Positions 5,033 to 6,712 of a stretch of 6,712 nt of DNA are shown in pieces (position 1 is the stretch's first letter; each line of letters starts with the position of its first letter). The notes beneath the pieces are model-generated. The model saw only the letters and a program-made list of their open reading frames with translations. It did no database searches and was not told the DNA's origin. Both the position numbers and the translations under genes were made by a program. This stretch comes from an uncultured Ruminococcus sp. (GTDB taxonomy: Bacteria; Bacillota; Clostridia; Oscillospirales; CAG-272): contig CACXBN010000212.1 in NCBI GenBank assembly GCA_902765885.1, positions 1-6,712 on the forward strand, written 5' to 3'.

Positions 5033-6712
5033 ATGAGCATTTTTACAAGCATATTCGGAACATACAGTGACAGACAGATAAAAAAGATAACACCTATATT
5101 AAAATCTGTAAATTCTCTTGCGGATAAATACAAATCCATGTCTGATGCTGAAATGAGACAGCAGACCGATATTTTCAAAAAAAGATTATCTTCAGGAGAA
5201 AGTCTTGAAGACATAATGCCCGAAGCTTATGCATGTGTAAGGGAGGCTTCTGACAGAATTCTGGGAAAAAGACCTTTTGATGTCCAGATTCTTGGCGGAA
5301 TACTTCTTCATCAGGGAAGAATAACGGAAATGAAAACCGGTGAAGGTAAAACCATTGTAGCTGTTCTTCCTTCATATCTGAATGCTCTGAGTGAAAAAGG
5401 CGTACATGTAGTTACGGTAAACGACTACCTTGCAAAACTTGGTGCAGAAGAAATGGGAAGAATTCATGAATATCTCGGCCTCAAAACAGGTATCATTCTT
5501 CACGGCCAGTCCAGAAAAGAAAAGCAGGATGCATACAATTCTGATATAACCTACGGCACGAACAATGAATTCGGATTCGACTATCTTCGTGACAATATGG
5601 TCATATATAAAGAAGACAGAACCCAGAGAGGCCACCATTTTGCCATCGTTGACGAGGTCGACTCAATTCTTATCGATGAAGCAAGAACACCTCTTATTAT
5701 CTCAGGTCAGGGCGCTGATGTCGACCTTCTTTATGATATGACAGACCGTTTTGTAAAAAATCTGAGAAAATTCGTTATAAAAGAAAAAGATAAAAAAGAA
5801 GAATACGATGACGTTGATGCCGATTATATTGTAGATGAAAAAGCTAAATCAACTACTTTGACTGCAAGCGGTGTTGAAAAAGCGGAAAAGTTTTTTGGTA
5901 TATCGAATTTCTCTGATCCCGAAAATGCTGATATATCCCACCATGTATACCAGGCGCTGAAGGCATATGGTATTATGCACAGAGACACTGATTACGTCGT
6001 AAAAAACGATGAAGTTCTTATCGTTGATACATTCACCGGAAGAATTATGCCCGGAAGAAGATATTCTGACGGACTTCATCAGGCAATTGAAGCAAAAGAA
6101 GGCGTAAAAATACAGAAAGAAAACAGAACAATTGCAACAATAACATTCCAGAACTATTTCAGAATGTATCATAAGCTTTCAGGTATGACCGGTACGGCAT
6201 TATCTGAAGAAAACGAGTTCAGAGAAATATACAATCTTGACGTCGTAGAAGTTCCTACCAATAAACCTATGATAAGAATTGACTATCCGGATGTAGTATA
6301 TAAGACCAAAAACGCAAAAGATAATGCTATTATCAATCAGATTATCGAATGTCACGAAAAAGGACAGCCGGTCCTTGTAGGTACGGTATCTATTGAAAAA
6401 TCGGAAGATCTGTCAAGAAAACTGAAAGCGAAGGGAATTAAACATACCGTTCTTAACGCAAAATATCATGAGATCGAAGCCGATATCGTTGCTCAGGCAG
6501 GTAAGCTTGGCTCAGTAACCATATCCACCAATATGGCAGGACGTGGTACGGATATCATGCTCGGAGGAAATGCAGAGTATTTGGCAAAAGCTCAAATGCG
6601 TAAAGAAGGATATGAAGAAAATATAATTGCACTTGCAACAGGTTCATCTCAGAACGTTGATCAGGAAGTATTCGATGCCAGAAACCACTTCAGAGATCTG
6701 TACTCACATTAT
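5033..6712 (+). CDS. secA: Protein translocase ATPase SecA (5' part, runs off the window)
   Basis: SecA is the motor ATPase that binds preproteins and drives them through the SecYEG channel at the cytoplasmic membrane. The ATG follows AGGAG (5019-5023) by 9 nt, and 560 codons are visible with no stop. Motifs in order: Q-motif FDVQILGG (82-89); Walker A MKTGEGKT (100-107, Lys106 as in B. subtilis SecA); [17 protein letters not shown] (173-189); Walker [16 protein letters not shown] (206-220); the [17 protein letters not shown] segment; [32 protein letters not shown] in the second nucleotide-binding fold; and [15 protein letters not shown] (498-512). Residues after about 513 form an insertion that many Clostridia carry and B. 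subtilis SecA lacks. A Lys/Asp/Glu-rich stretch around 245-270 is longer than in B. subtilis. The scaffold, wing, IRA2 and C-terminal zinc-binding parts lie beyond the edge. The gene is transcribed away from trmL. Confidence 0.97.
   Translation, partial: MSIFTSIFGTYSDRQIKKITPILKSVNSLADKYKSMSDAEMRQQTDIFKKRLSSGESLEDIMPEAYACVREASDRILGKRPFDVQILGGILLHQGRITEMKTGEGKTIVAVLPSYLNALSEKGVHVVTVNDYLAKLGAEEMGRIHEYLGLKTGIILHGQSRKEKQDAYNSDITYGTNNEFGFDYLRDNMVIYKEDRTQRGHHFAIVDEVDSILIDEARTPLIISGQGADVDLLYDMTDRFVKNLRKFVIKEKDKKEEYDDVDADYIVDEKAKSTTLTASGVEKAEKFFGISNFSDPENADISHHVYQALKAYGIMHRDTDYVVKNDEVLIVDTFTGRIMPGRRYSDGLHQAIEAKEGVKIQKENRTIATITFQNYFRMYHKLSGMTGTALSEENEFREIYNLDVVEVPTNKPMIRIDYPDVVYKTKNAKDNAIINQIIECHEKGQPVLVGTVSIEKSEDLSRKLKAKGIKHTVLNAKYHEIEADIVAQAGKLGSVTISTNMAGRGTDIMLGGNAEYLAKAQMRKEGYEENIIALATGSSQNVDQEVFDARNHFRDLYSHY

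Noticed and set aside
5017..6172. Four minus-strand open frames across secA
   Set aside because: SecA motifs run through this whole stretch on the plus strand in one unbroken frame. The antisense frames are hydrophobic or aromatic-rich shadows.

Overview
The window looks like a chromosomal housekeeping segment of a low-GC Gram-positive bacterium, most likely a member of the Clostridia. The evidence is the dnaG-rpoD gene order, Firmicutes-type SigA and SecA sequences, strong GGAGG-type ribosome binding sites, AGA/GGA/ATA-rich codon use and AT-rich spacers. Codon use and the SecA type would suit a Ruminococcus-like Oscillospiraceae member, but I cannot fix the genus from sequence reading alone.

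Layout, left to right. The tail of a gene that fits DNA primase (dnaG) ends at 209. It is followed 23 bp later by the primary sigma factor gene rpoD/sigA (233-1336), as in the classical macromolecular-synthesis operon. A second, full-length RpoD-type sigma factor follows on the same strand (1465-2553). It is about 70% identical to the first over a gap-free 274-residue core, but has a different, very acidic N-terminus in place of a recognisable region 1.1. Next comes a solitary lipoprotein of the extracellular solute-binding type (2682-4343) with its own well-formed promoter and no permease or ATPase beside it. A bidirectional hairpin terminator (4361-4392) separates it from the convergent trmL tRNA wobble methyltransferase gene (4401-4892, minus strand). 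A 140-bp divergent promoter region then leads into secA (from 5033), which runs off the right edge after 560 codons.

Functionally this is replication, transcription, tRNA modification and protein export machinery, plus one envelope lipoprotein. The unusual part is the tandem pair of primary-type sigma factors. Their promoter-reading helices (regions 2.3/2.4 and 4.2) are identical at the DNA level over two separate 44-nt tracts, although synonymous sites elsewhere have diverged widely. That suggests gene conversion, or strong selection, focused on the promoter-contacting segments. The paralogs differ instead in the N-terminal domain, at one residue of the -10-reading helix, and in the translation leader: the second gene has an ordinary Shine-Dalgarno sequence 48 nt upstream of its start, with a potential hairpin in between. 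The best reading is two sigma factors that read nearly the same promoters but are controlled differently. No mobile element, CRISPR array, tRNA or rRNA gene was found, and no gene-free stretch exceeds 140 bp.
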